Below are positions 1 through 5,978 of a stretch of DNA of 6,108 nucleotides, in pieces. The notes beneath the pieces are model-generated. The model did no database searches. It worked only from the letters and a program-made list of their open reading frames with translations, and had not been told where the DNA came from. The stretch is taken from contig CALABP010000082.1 in assembly GCA_937885695.1 (NCBI GenBank), positions 1-6,108 of the forward strand. The letters are read 5' to 3'. Source of the stretch: DTU089 sp002440045 (GTDB lineage Bacteria; Bacillota; Clostridia; Oscillospirales; Acutalibacteraceae). Made by a program: the position numbers and the translations under genes. Each line of letters starts with the position of its first letter. Within the stretch, counting starts at the first letter, position 1.

Positions 1-2
1 AA

Positions 3-179
3 GAAAAATCCGTGCTTGAAATCGGTGTGGGAACCGGGCGGCTTGCCGTTCGTGCGGCGCCCGAATGTCTTGAATTTTTCGGTATTGATATTTCGCCGAA
101 AACCGTGAAACGGGCAAAGGAAAACCTAAAAGCACGCAGGATACACATTACGGAATCAAAGCCGCCGGTACAGATTTAA
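3..179 (+). CDS. Partial, apparently truncated class I SAM-dependent methyltransferase
   Basis: The frame enters from the left edge and gives 58 residues before a TAA. It contains a clear SAM-binding motif I (VLEIGVGTGRLA, about residues 4-15) followed by a strand ending in an acidic residue and a helix (FFGIDISPKTVKRAKENLK), the usual motif II region of Rossmann-fold methyltransferases. In such enzymes motifs III and IV and the rest of the catalytic domain should follow, normally more than 100 further residues. Here the frame ends about 15 residues later in a tail (RRIHITESKPPVQI) that does not resemble the family. I infer that the 3' part has been lost, perhaps where the repeat-like DNA beginning near 131 joins. 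The substrate cannot be inferred. The start codon lies outside the window. It may be a pseudogene; a natural short C-terminus is unlikely because motif I sits so close to the stop. Confidence 0.68.
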   Translation, partial: EKSVLEIGVGTGRLAVRAAPECLEFFGIDISPKTVKRAKENLKARRIHITESKPPVQI

Positions 180-280
180 AACGCCCTCTTTTCACCGTTA
201 CTGCGTCAAAAAGCCTCGCAAGGCGACAGCATTGCTTCATTTTTTCTTGTACCGACAAAGATTAGACATTTTAAAACTGC
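131..280. repeat. Repeat-like intergenic element with inverted ends and internal hairpin
   Basis: CGGTACA at 166-172 is matched by its exact reverse complement TGTACCG at 248-254. Between them lies a compact hairpin: GTC 205-207 pairs with GAC 225-227, and GCCT 213-216 pairs with AGGC 221-224 around a CGCA loop, with an A5 bulge. TTTAAAAC recurs on both sides (175-182 and about 270-277). The stretch encodes nothing convincing: one forward frame stays open to about 265 but has no start or ribosome site. The structure resembles the dispersed palindromic elements found between genes in many Clostridia. Only one copy is in the window, so the repeat label and the outer limits are inference. Confidence 0.35.
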
Positions 281-281
281 G

Positions 282-306
282 GGGGCTGTAATTTTTTCAC
301 AGCCCC
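282..306 (-). terminator. Putative terminator hairpin overlapping the GNAT stop codon
   Basis: GGGGCTGT (282-289) and ACAGCCCC (299-306) form a perfect 8-bp stem with a 9-nt loop. Read on the minus strand, the stem is followed by CGC and then a short TTTT run (about 270-275), so the U-tract is weak and displaced. The TGA stop of the acetyltransferase (297-299) lies across the stem-loop junction, so a terminating ribosome would cover the hairpin. Confidence 0.5.
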
Positions 307-800
307 AAATCCGCCGCCTGCAGTGAAACGGTAACGGCGCCGCCTCTTACTGTTTGCGTCCCCACCTCATTAAAGCCCATAGCCTTATGAAAAAGAAGGC
401 TCGCCTCATTATACGGCACAGTGTCTATCTCTGCGGTAACAAACGGTACGCCCATCTTTTTTGCTTCTTCAAACACGCGTGAATAAAGCTTTTTTCCTAT
501 GCCGCATCCGCGAAAGCCCTCGGCAATAACAACTCTGTCGATATAAAGAAATTTTTCATAATTCTTTGAAAACCACAAATAATTTTCGCTTTTATATGTT
601 TCGACGCCCTCGCGCAGTGCAATTAAAAATGCCGCCGGCGCACCGTCAACCTCGACAGTCAAAAAAAGCTGTGCGCGGTTTTTGAAATTACAAAAATCAT
701 CTTTACTCATCGGCGAAAGAACCTCGACGTTTTCCCTGTTCGTTTTCAATATAAAAGCGCAGTCGCCGTCGGTTGTATTTCTTATTATTACATTTTTCAC
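297..800 (-). CDS. GNAT family N-acetyltransferase (COG3818-like)
   Basis: This predicted cytoplasmic acetyltransferase would transfer the acetyl group of acetyl-CoA to an amine; the substrate is unknown. From the GTG at 798-800 it is 167 residues. The acetyl-CoA motif A is clear: strand FLYIDRVVI (about 84-92), then R97-G-C-G-I-G-K103 in the pyrophosphate-binding loop and the following helix. A motif B-like segment, NEASLLFHKAMGF (about 131-143), closes the fold. The segment YKSENYLWFSKNYEKFLYIDRVV is typical of the COG3818 group of predicted acetyltransferases. Start choice: GAGGG lies 8 nt upstream of the GTG, whereas the upstream ATG (819-821) and TTG (822-824) have no ribosome site. A possible -10 (GATAAT, 829-834) would start transcription near 822, which also favours the GTG. 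It is a separate unit from pckA because a strong terminator lies between them. Confidence 0.92.
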   Translation of the reverse strand: MKNVIIRNTTDGDCAFILKTNRENVEVLSPMSKDDFCNFKNRAQLFLTVEVDGAPAAFLIALREGVETYKSENYLWFSKNYEKFLYIDRVVIAEGFRGCGIGKKLYSRVFEEAKKMGVPFVTAEIDTVPYNEASLLFHKAMGFNEVGTQTVRGGAVTVSLQAADLGL

Positions 801-808
801 TTTAAATG

Positions 809-813
809 CCCTC
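809..813 (-). promoter_or_regulatory. Ribosome binding site deciding a GTG start for the GNAT gene
   Basis: On the minus strand GAGGG stands 8 nt before the GTG at 798-800. The in-frame ATG 21 bases further upstream is preceded only by AT-rich sequence without a purine-rich site. The GTG start removes eight residues (MMNARAFK) that would otherwise precede the natural-looking first beta strand (KNVIIRN). Confidence 0.6.
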
Positions 814-901
814 GCATTCATCAAACAAATTATCGGTTTTCATATCAGTCGGTTTTTATGCCTGAAGCGTAAAGCCGGCCGGCATTTTAATTTCATCGCG
901 C

Positions 902-937
902 TGAAAAAGCGGCACGACCCAAAAGCCGTGCCGCTTT
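902..937 (-). terminator. Rho-independent terminator of pckA
   Basis: AAAGCGGCACG (906-916) and CGTGCCGCTTT (927-937) form a perfect 11-bp GC-rich stem with a 10-nt loop. On the minus strand it runs into TTTTT (904-908). It begins 24 bases after the pckA stop codon and insulates the acetyltransferase gene from pckA transcription. Confidence 0.92.
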
Positions 938-960
938 CTGCATTTTGATTTTTGCCGAAA

Positions 961-2565
961 TTATTTTTCGGGACCTGCCGAAACAAGCGCTTTGCCCGCT
1001 TCGTTGCCTTCGTATTTTGCGAAGTTCTTTATAAATCTGTCGGCAAGGTCTTTTGCCTTTTCTTCCCAAACCGCGGAGTCGGAATAAGTGTCGCGCGGGT
1101 CAAGAATAGCAGAATCAACGCCGTTAAGCTCTGTGGGAACCTCAAAGTTGAAATAAGGAATTTTCTTTGTGGGAGCACTGTTGATGTCGCCGTTAAGAAT
1201 TGCGTCGATAATTCCGCGGGTATCGCGAATTGAAATACGCTTGCCCGTGCCGTTCCAGCCGGTGTTTACAAGGTATGCCTTTGCGCCGCTCTTCTGCATT
1301 TTCTTAACAAGCTCTGCGGCATATTTTGTGGGATGAAGCTCCAAAAATGCCTGACCGAAGCAAGCCGAGAAAGTGGGCGTGGGCTCGGTTATACCTCTTT
1401 CGGTACCTGCAAGCTTTGCCGTGAAGCCCGAAAGGAAGTAATACTGCGTCTGCTCGGGAGTAAGAATCGAAACAGGCGGAAGAACGCCGAAAGCGTCTGC
1501 CGAAAGGAAGATTACGTTCTTTGCGTCGGGCGCTGCGGAAACGGGGCGAACAATATTTTTGATGTGGTTAATCGGGTAAGAAACGCGGGTGTTCTCGGTA
1601 ACGCTCTTGTCGTTGAAGTCTATCTTGCCGTCTTTATCAAGAGTAACATTTTCAAGAAGCGCGTCGCGCTTTATAGCGTTATAGATATCAGGCTCCGAGT
1701 CTTTGTCAAGATTAATTACCTTTGCATAGCAGCCGCCCTCAAAGTTGAACACGCCGTTATCGTCCCAGCCGTGCTCGTCATCGCCGATAAGAAGGCGCTT
1801 GGGGTCGGTTGAAAGCGTTGTTTTGCCCGTGCCCGAAAGGCCGAAGAATATAGCGGTATTTTTGCCGTCCATATCCGTGTTTGCGGAGCAGTGCATAGAA
1901 GCCATGCCTTTAAGCGGAAGGTAATAGTTCATCATTGAGAACATACCCTTTTTCATTTCGCCGCCGTACCAAGTGTTGACTATAACCTGCTCGCGGCTTG
2001 TGATGTTGAACATAACAGCCGTTTCGGAGTTAAGACCGAGCTCTTTATAATTTTCAACCTTTGCCTTTGAAGCGTTGTAAACAACAAAGTCGGGTTCAAA
2101 ATTCTCAAGCTCTTCTTCTGTGGGCTTTATAAACATATTTGTAACAAAGTGTGCCTGCCAAGCAACCTCAACTATAAAGCGGATTGCCATACGGGTGTCT
2201 TTGTTAGCGCCGCAAAAAGCGTCTACAACAAAAAGTCTTTTGTTTGAAAGCTCGTTAACGGCAAGCTTTTTAACAGCTTCCCAAGCTTCTTTTGACGCGG
2301 GATGGTTGTCGTTTTTATACTCATCCGAAGTCCACCAAACGGTGTCCTTTGAATTTTCATCCATAACAATGAACTTGTCTTTGGGTGAACGTCCGGTGTA
2401 AACGCCGGTCATAACGTTAACCGCGCCGAGCTCGCTTACCTGACCCTTTTCGTAGCCTGTAAGCGACGGGTCCGTCTCTTCTTTAAAGAGCTGCTCGTAA
2501 GACGGGTTGTAAACTATTTCGGTGGTACCCAAAATGCCGTATTTTGAAAGATCGATTTTTGCCAT
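961..2565 (-). CDS. pckA: Phosphoenolpyruvate carboxykinase (ATP)
   Basis: This cytosolic enzyme catalyses oxaloacetate + ATP = PEP + CO2 + ADP. It serves gluconeogenesis or, in many fermentative gut anaerobes, PEP carboxylation towards C4 acids. The product is 534 residues, normal for the ATP-type family. Visible motifs in order: TGRSPKDKF (57-65; R59 binds substrate), YGGEMKKGMFS (200-210; metal/substrate lysines 205-206), H225 (metal), P-loop GLSGTGKTTLS (242-252), IGDDEHGW (260-267; metal-binding acidic pair D262/D263), NFEGGCYAK (274-282), NTRVSYP (325-331; R327), GFTAKLAGTERG (380-391) and NTGWNGTGKRI (434-444). No key residue is missing. The ATG at 2563-2565 is chosen because AGAGGT lies 8 nt upstream and MAKIDLSKYG is a typical family N-terminus. 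The longer in-frame start at 2682 lies upstream of the predicted transcription start and encodes an unrelated AT-rich leader. It is transcribed divergently from ppdK. Confidence 0.98.
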   Translation of the reverse strand: MAKIDLSKYGILGTTEIVYNPSYEQLFKEETDPSLTGYEKGQVSELGAVNVMTGVYTGRSPKDKFIVMDENSKDTVWWTSDEYKNDNHPASKEAWEAVKKLAVNELSNKRLFVVDAFCGANKDTRMAIRFIVEVAWQAHFVTNMFIKPTEEELENFEPDFVVYNASKAKVENYKELGLNSETAVMFNITSREQVIVNTWYGGEMKKGMFSMMNYYLPLKGMASMHCSANTDMDGKNTAIFFGLSGTGKTTLSTDPKRLLIGDDEHGWDDNGVFNFEGGCYAKVINLDKDSEPDIYNAIKRDALLENVTLDKDGKIDFNDKSVTENTRVSYPINHIKNIVRPVSAAPDAKNVIFLSADAFGVLPPVSILTPEQTQYYFLSGFTAKLAGTERGITEPTPTFSACFGQAFLELHPTKYAAELVKKMQKSGAKAYLVNTGWNGTGKRISIRDTRGIIDAILNGDINSAPTKKIPYFNFEVPTELNGVDSAILDPRDTYSDSAVWEEKAKDLADRFIKNFAKYEGNEAGKALVSAGPEK

Positions 2566-2593
2566 GTCAGCATACCTCTTCCTTTTAGAATTT

Positions 2594-2627
2594 GCAGACA
2601 AGTTTTTAAAAACAAAAAATTGTCCGC
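2594..2627 (-). promoter_or_regulatory. Structured 5' leader of pckA (inverted repeat)
   Basis: On the minus strand GCGGACAA (2627-2620) can pair with TTGTCTGC (2601-2594) as an 8-bp stem with one G-U pair. It encloses a T6 stretch and the perfect 12-bp palindrome GTTTTTAAAAAC (2602-2613). It lies between the predicted transcription start (about 2638) and the ribosome site (2574-2579). It could be an operator at DNA level or an RNA stability element. It matches no riboswitch class I recognise and is not followed by a U-run that would make it a terminator. Confidence 0.4.
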
Positions 2628-2644
2628 CTATTTTTACGCTTGCC

Positions 2645-2673
2645 ATTATATTAAATTCCGCGTAAAAAATCAA
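2645..2673 (-). promoter_or_regulatory. Sigma-A-type promoter of pckA
   Basis: On the minus strand TTGATT (2673-2668) is followed by a 17-bp spacer and a perfect TATAAT (2650-2645). The predicted transcription start is near 2638, leaving a leader of about 73 nt. Hexamers and spacing are close to consensus, and no better candidate is seen between here and the ATG. Confidence 0.8.
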
Positions 2674-2744
2674 GAGAAACAAGGCGTAATAATAAGAGAA
2701 TATCGGCGTGTTTCGGGTGATTTTTTAATGTAAAATGACGAACG

Positions 2745-2754
2745 CGCAAATGCG
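2745..2754. promoter_or_regulatory. Dyad CGCAAATGCG, candidate operator half of a pair
   Basis: The 10-mer CGCAAATGCG has CGCA/TGCG arms around AA. Its exact reverse complement recurs at 2879-2888. It lies between the two divergent promoters, about 70 bp upstream of the ppdK -35 element and about 70 bp upstream of the pckA -35 element. Binding by a regulator is inference only. Confidence 0.25.
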
Positions 2755-2813
2755 TTTTGTCAAGATAAACAAAAAATATATTTCCGATTTGCCAATTTTT
2801 TCTTTATAAACTA

Positions 2814-2842
2814 TGGAAATGCATGAAATGTTCTGTTATAAT
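2814..2842 (+). promoter_or_regulatory. Extended -10 sigma-A promoter of ppdK
   Basis: A perfect TATAAT (2837-2842) is preceded by TG at 2834-2835, the extended -10 arrangement. TGGAAA (2814-2819) stands 17 bp upstream as a 4-of-6 match to the -35 consensus. The predicted start is near 2849, giving a leader of about 90 nt. A weaker alternative with TTGCCA at 2789-2794 has a poor -10. Confidence 0.75.
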
Positions 2843-2864
2843 AGCTTGTGGCAATATGAATTTG

Positions 2865-2909
2865 TGCGCCCTTTTGCGCGCATTTGCGTCCGAAAGCCGC
2901 ACAGCTTTC
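2865..2909 (+). promoter_or_regulatory. Two small hairpins in the ppdK leader, including the second dyad copy
   Basis: TGCGC (2865-2869) pairs with GCGCA (2878-2882), and GAAAGC (2892-2897) pairs with GCTTTC (2904-2909) around a 6-nt loop. CGCATTTGCG (2879-2888), the reverse complement of the dyad at 2745-2754, overlaps the first hairpin and sits about 37 bp downstream of the -10. The second hairpin ends 19 nt before the ribosome site and has no following U-run, so attenuation is not indicated. Confidence 0.3.
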
Positions 2910-2928
2910 TTAATTGAAAAACTTTTTT

Positions 2929-2934
2929 GGAGGT
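2929..2934 (+). promoter_or_regulatory. Strong ribosome binding site of ppdK
   Basis: GGAGGT matches the anti-Shine-Dalgarno sequence well and lies 5 nt before the ATG at 2940. It fixes the start and suggests high translation, in line with the restricted codon use of the gene. Confidence 0.9.
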
Positions 2935-2939
2935 AAATT

Positions 2940-5573
2940 ATGAGCAAAAAGTATTGTTACCTTTTCTCCGAAGGCAACGCAAACATGCGTGAGCTTCTCG
3001 GCGGCAAAGGTGCCAACCTTGCAGAGATGACCAACATCGGCCTTCCCGTACCGCAGGGCTTCACAATCACAACCGAGGCCTGCACGCAGTATTATGAGGA
3101 CGGCAGAGAAATCAACCCCGAAATAATGGCGGAAATCAACGAGTACATCGCAAAGATGGAAGAAATCACCGGCAAAAAATTCGGCGATAAGGAAAATCCG
3201 CTTCTCGTTTCAGTCCGTTCCGGTGCAAGAGCTTCCATGCCCGGCATGATGGATACAATCCTTAACCTCGGTCTTAACGAAGACGTTGTTAACGTAATCG
3301 CAGAAAAATCCAACAATCCCCGTTGGGCTTGGGACTGCTACAGAAGATTTATTCAGATGTATTCCGACGTTGTTATGGAAGTCGGCAAAAAATATTTTGA
3401 GCAGCTTATCGACGCTATGAAAGAGAAGAAGGGCGTTACTCAGGACGTTGAGCTTACAGCAGACGACCTTAAAGAGCTTGCTTCTCAGTTCAAAGCAGAG
3501 TATAAAGAGAAAATCGGCGAAGACTTCCCCAAGGACCCCAAAGAGCAGCTTATGGGCGCTATAAAGGCAGTTTTCCGTTCATGGGACAACCCCCGTGCAA
3601 ACGTTTATCGCCGCGATAACGACATCCCCTATTCATGGGGCACCGCAGTTAACGTTCAGTCCATGGCATTCGGCAATATGGGCGACGATTGCGGCACCGG
3701 CGTTGCTTTCACCCGCGACCCCGCAACGGGCGCAAAGGGTCTTTTCGGCGAGTTCCTTACAAACGCACAGGGCGAAGACGTTGTTGCAGGCGTTCGTACC
3801 CCCATGCACATCACCGAGATGGAACAGAAATTCCCCGAGGCTTTCAAGCAGTTCAAAGAAGTTTGTGCTACTCTTGAAAACCACTACAGAGATATGCAGG
3901 ATATGGAGTTCACCGTTGAGCACGGCAAACTCTTCATGCTTCAGACCCGTAACGGCAAGAGAACAGCTCAGGCTGCTCTTAAAATAGCTTGCGACCTTGT
4001 TGACGAGGGTATGAGAACACCCGAAGAAGCAGTCGCTATGATTGACCCCAGAAACCTTGACACACTTCTTCACCCGCAGTTTGACGCTAAGGCTCTTAAG
4101 GCTGCAACGCCCATCGGCAAGGGTCTCGGCGCTTCTCCCGGCGCAGCTTGCGGCAAGATTGTTTTCACCGCAGACGACGCAGAAGCCTGGAAAGCAAGAG
4201 GCGAAAAGGTTGTTCTTGTTCGTCTTGAGACTTCTCCCGAAGACATTACCGGTATGAAGGCTTCTCAGGGTATACTCACCGTTCGCGGCGGTATGACCTC
4301 TCACGCAGCCGTTGTTGCCCGCGGTATGGGTACTTGCTGCGTTTCGGGCTGCTCCGAAATCGCAATGGATGAAGAAAACAAAAAGTTCACTCTTGCAGGC
4401 AAAACATTTGTTGAGGGCGACTTCATCTCCATCGACGGCTCCACAGGTAACATTTATGACGGCATTATCCCCACTGTTGACGCTTCTATAGCAGGCGAAT
4501 TCGGCAGAATCATGGCTTGGGCAGACCAGTTCAGAAAGCTTAAAGTCCGCACAAACGCCGACACACCGCGCGACGCTAAGAAAGCTCGCGAGCTCGGCGC
4601 AGAGGGCATCGGCCTTTGCCGTACAGAGCACATGTTCTTTGAGGCTGACAGAATCGCTGCATTCCGTGAAATGATTTGCTCTGACACGGTTGAAGAGAGA
4701 GAAGCAGCTCTTGCAAAGATTATGCCTTATCAGCAGGGCGACTTTGAGGCTCTTTATGAAGCTCTTGAAGGCACACCCGTTACAATCCGTTTCCTTGACC
4801 CCCCGCTTCACGAGTTCGTTCCCACCGAGGAAGCCGACATCGAAGCTCTTGCAAAGGCTCAGGGCAAAACCGTTGAGCAGATTAAGAACATCATCGCTTC
4901 TCTTCACGAGTTCAACCCGATGATGGGCCACCGCGGATGCCGTCTTACCGTAACATATCCCGAAATCGCCAGAATGCAGACCACCGCTGTTATTAAGGCT
5001 GCTCTCGCTGTTAAGGAAAGACATCCCGATTGGACAATCGTTCCCGAGATTATGATTCCGCTTGTAGGCGAAGTTAAAGAGTTCGTATTCGTTAAGAAAA
5101 TCGTTGTTGAAACAGCCGACGCTATAATCAAAGAAGCAGGCTCCGACCTTAAATACGAAGTCGGCACAATGATTGAGATTCCGAGAGCTGCTCTTACAGC
5201 TGACGAAATCGCAAAAGAGGCAGACTTCTTCTGCTTCGGCACAAACGACCTTACCCAGATGACATTCGGCTTCAGCCGTGACGACGCAGGTAAGTTCCTT
5301 AACGCTTATTACGACGCCAAGATTTTTGAAAACGACCCCTTCGCAAAACTTGACCAGAAGGGCGTTGGCAAACTTATGAAGATGGCTATCGACCTCGGCA
5401 AGCCCGTAAATTCCGCTCTTCATTGCGGCATCTGCGGCGAGCACGGCGGCGACCCCACATCTGTTGAGTTCTGCCACAAGATTGGCCTTGACTACGTTTC
5501 CTGCTCACCCTTCCGCGTTCCGATTGCAAGACTTGCAGCGGCACAGGCAGCTATAGCAGAGAAAAAAGCATAA
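2940..5573 (+). CDS. ppdK: Pyruvate, phosphate dikinase
   Basis: This cytosolic Mg-dependent enzyme catalyses ATP + pyruvate + Pi = AMP + PEP + PPi. In anaerobes it often runs towards pyruvate, using PPi in glycolysis. The 877 residues are full family length. The ATP-grasp nucleotide domain (about 1-340) shows LLGGKGANLAEM (19-30, K23), SVRSGARASMPGMMDT (91-106, R93), E323 and LQTRNGKRTAQ (334-344, R337). The swivelling phosphohistidine domain (about 390-510) carries GGMTSHAAVVARG (450-462) with catalytic H455 and regulatory-type T453. The C-terminal PEP/pyruvate barrel (about 515-875) shows CRTEHMFF (R561), IRFLDPPLHEF (R617), NPMMGHRGCRL (659-669), MIEIPRA (E746), FGTNDLTQ (N769, D770) and the catalytic cysteine C832 in HCGICGEHGG. 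Numbering matches the Clostridium symbiosum enzyme within one residue. Nothing is missing. No PPDK regulatory kinase/phosphatase gene lies beside it. It is divergent from pckA and probably monocistronic, with its own promoter and terminator. Confidence 0.99.
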   Translation: MSKKYCYLFSEGNANMRELLGGKGANLAEMTNIGLPVPQGFTITTEACTQYYEDGREINPEIMAEINEYIAKMEEITGKKFGDKENPLLVSVRSGARASMPGMMDTILNLGLNEDVVNVIAEKSNNPRWAWDCYRRFIQMYSDVVMEVGKKYFEQLIDAMKEKKGVTQDVELTADDLKELASQFKAEYKEKIGEDFPKDPKEQLMGAIKAVFRSWDNPRANVYRRDNDIPYSWGTAVNVQSMAFGNMGDDCGTGVAFTRDPATGAKGLFGEFLTNAQGEDVVAGVRTPMHITEMEQKFPEAFKQFKEVCATLENHYRDMQDMEFTVEHGKLFMLQTRNGKRTAQAALKIACDLVDEGMRTPEEAVAMIDPRNLDTLLHPQFDAKALKAATPIGKGLGASPGAACGKIVFTADDAEAWKARGEKVVLVRLETSPEDITGMKASQGILTVRGGMTSHAAVVARGMGTCCVSGCSEIAMDEENKKFTLAGKTFVEGDFISIDGSTGNIYDGIIPTVDASIAGEFGRIMAWADQFRKLKVRTNADTPRDAKKARELGAEGIGLCRTEHMFFEADRIAAFREMICSDTVEEREAALAKIMPYQQGDFEALYEALEGTPVTIRFLDPPLHEFVPTEEADIEALAKAQGKTVEQIKNIIASLHEFNPMMGHRGCRLTVTYPEIARMQTTAVIKAALAVKERHPDWTIVPEIMIPLVGEVKEFVFVKKIVVETADAIIKEAGSDLKYEVGTMIEIPRAALTADEIAKEADFFCFGTNDLTQMTFGFSRDDAGKFLNAYYDAKIFENDPFAKLDQKGVGKLMKMAIDLGKPVNSALHCGICGEHGGDPTSVEFCHKIGLDYVSCSPFRVPIARLAAAQAAIAEKKA

Positions 5574-5623
5574 GTCAGTTTTTGATTTGGGGCAACCCAT
5601 TTTCTAAACCATAATAAAAAAGC

Positions 5624-5658
5624 GACCTTGCAAGAGAAATCTTGCAGGGTCTTTTTTT
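5624..5658 (+). terminator. Rho-independent terminator of ppdK
   Basis: Positions 5624-5635 pair with 5640-5651 as a 12-bp stem (one T-G pair) closed by a GAAA tetraloop, followed directly by seven T's (5652-5658). It begins 51 bases after the ppdK stop. A run of A's upstream (about 5616-5621) would give a T-run on the other strand, so it may also stop transcription from the right. Confidence 0.93.
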
Positions 5659-5688
5659 ACGCAAAAAGCCTTGCAAATCCTGCATTTT

Positions 5689-5716
5689 TGTCAATAAAAT
5701 CGCAGTTTTATTGACA
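5689..5716. repeat. Perfect 11-bp inverted repeat
   Basis: TGTCAATAAAA (5689-5699) and TTTTATTGACA (5706-5716) are exact reverse complements around a 6-nt loop (TCGCAG). Neither strand has a T-run after the stem, so it is not a standard terminator. It could be a protein-binding site, an RNA 3'-end element or part of a mobile repeat; the sequence does not decide. Confidence 0.55.
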
Positions 5717-5727
5717 TTCTCGGAAAT

Positions 5728-5746
5728 ACAAAACTCAAAAGTTTGT
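5728..5746. repeat. Short imperfect inverted repeat
   Basis: ACAAAACT (5728-5735) and AGTTTGT (5740-5746) can pair with one bulged A around a CAAA loop. It is AT-rich and weak, and is listed because it is part of the run of inverted repeats between ppdK and the permease gene. Confidence 0.3.
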
Positions 5747-5816
5747 GTCTCAGATTATTATGCTGTGGCTCTCCCGATAACACCATCAGTGGAAAACTGA
5801 ATAGACCTATCGTATG

Positions 5817-5858
5817 TACGGTGAGGATGCTCGTCATCCTCACCGTATTCTTTTATTT
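5817..5858 (+). terminator. Strong hairpin with T-rich tail, possible second terminator
   Basis: Positions 5817-5829 and 5835-5847 form a perfect 13-bp stem around a CTCGT loop, followed on the plus strand by a T-rich tail (TTCTTTTATTT, 5848-5858). On the minus strand no T-run follows. With no plus-strand gene other than ppdK upstream, it would act as a backup terminator about 245 bases past the ppdK stop, or it may be part of a repeat element. Confidence 0.45.
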
Positions 5859-5918
5859 CTACGCCGGATTTTCCTTTTCTTCCCTCAATAGCGCCGATAA
5901 TGGCTTGTTTTTTTAACG

Positions 5919-5978
5919 AATAAAAGCAGAGCCGATAACTTGCCTCCCCATTGTAGGGAGAAAGATTATCGGCTCTGC
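5919..5978 (-). terminator. Long stem-loop, probable terminator of the minus-strand permease gene
   Basis: GCAGAGCCGATAA (5926-5938) and TTATCGGCTCTGC (5966-5978) form a perfect 13-bp outer stem. Inside it, CTT/AAG (5939-5941 with 5962-5964) and CTCCC/GGGAG (5944-5948 with 5956-5960) extend the structure to about 21 bp with small interruptions. On the minus strand TTTTATT follows. It begins 48 bases after the permease stop codon, as expected for its terminator. Confidence 0.65.

Noticed and set aside
131..265. Forward frame continuing the methyltransferase by frameshift
   Set aside because: The alternative frame stays open to about 265 but shows no methyltransferase motif III/IV, so a simple frameshift does not restore the gene.
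801..824. ATG (819-821) or TTG (822-824) as the acetyltransferase start
   Set aside because: Neither has a ribosome site, while the GTG at 798-800 has GAGGG at 8 nt. I cannot fully exclude the ATG.
682..948. Plus-strand open frame across the acetyltransferase gene and its upstream spacer
   Set aside because: It is antisense to a well-supported gene, low in complexity and has no recognisable domain.
952..1812. Plus-strand open frames opposite pckA (952-1233 and 1333-1812)
   Set aside because: They mirror the codon bias of pckA on the opposite strand and show no protein-family features.
2566..2682. A 39-residue N-terminal extension of pckA starting at 2682
   Set aside because: The predicted promoter (2645-2673) lies inside it, the extension is AT-rich and unlike the family, and the ATG at 2563-2565 has a proper ribosome site.
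2757..2785. Alternative ppdK promoter with TTGTCA as -35
   Set aside because: At 17 bp spacing the -10 would be ATTTCC; the TATATT candidate is only 14 bp away. The site at 2814-2842 is much better.
2566..2939. CcpA (cre) or Rex operator in the divergent region
   Set aside because: I looked for matches to the general cre pattern and to TTGTTAA-N4-TTAACAA and found none that keep the core bases.
3633..5477. Long antisense open frame of 614 codons opposite ppdK
   Set aside because: It is in register with ppdK codons and exists only because ppdK avoids TTA, CTA and TCA. The translation is rich in Cys/Asn/Ser with no domain pattern, and there is no ribosome site.
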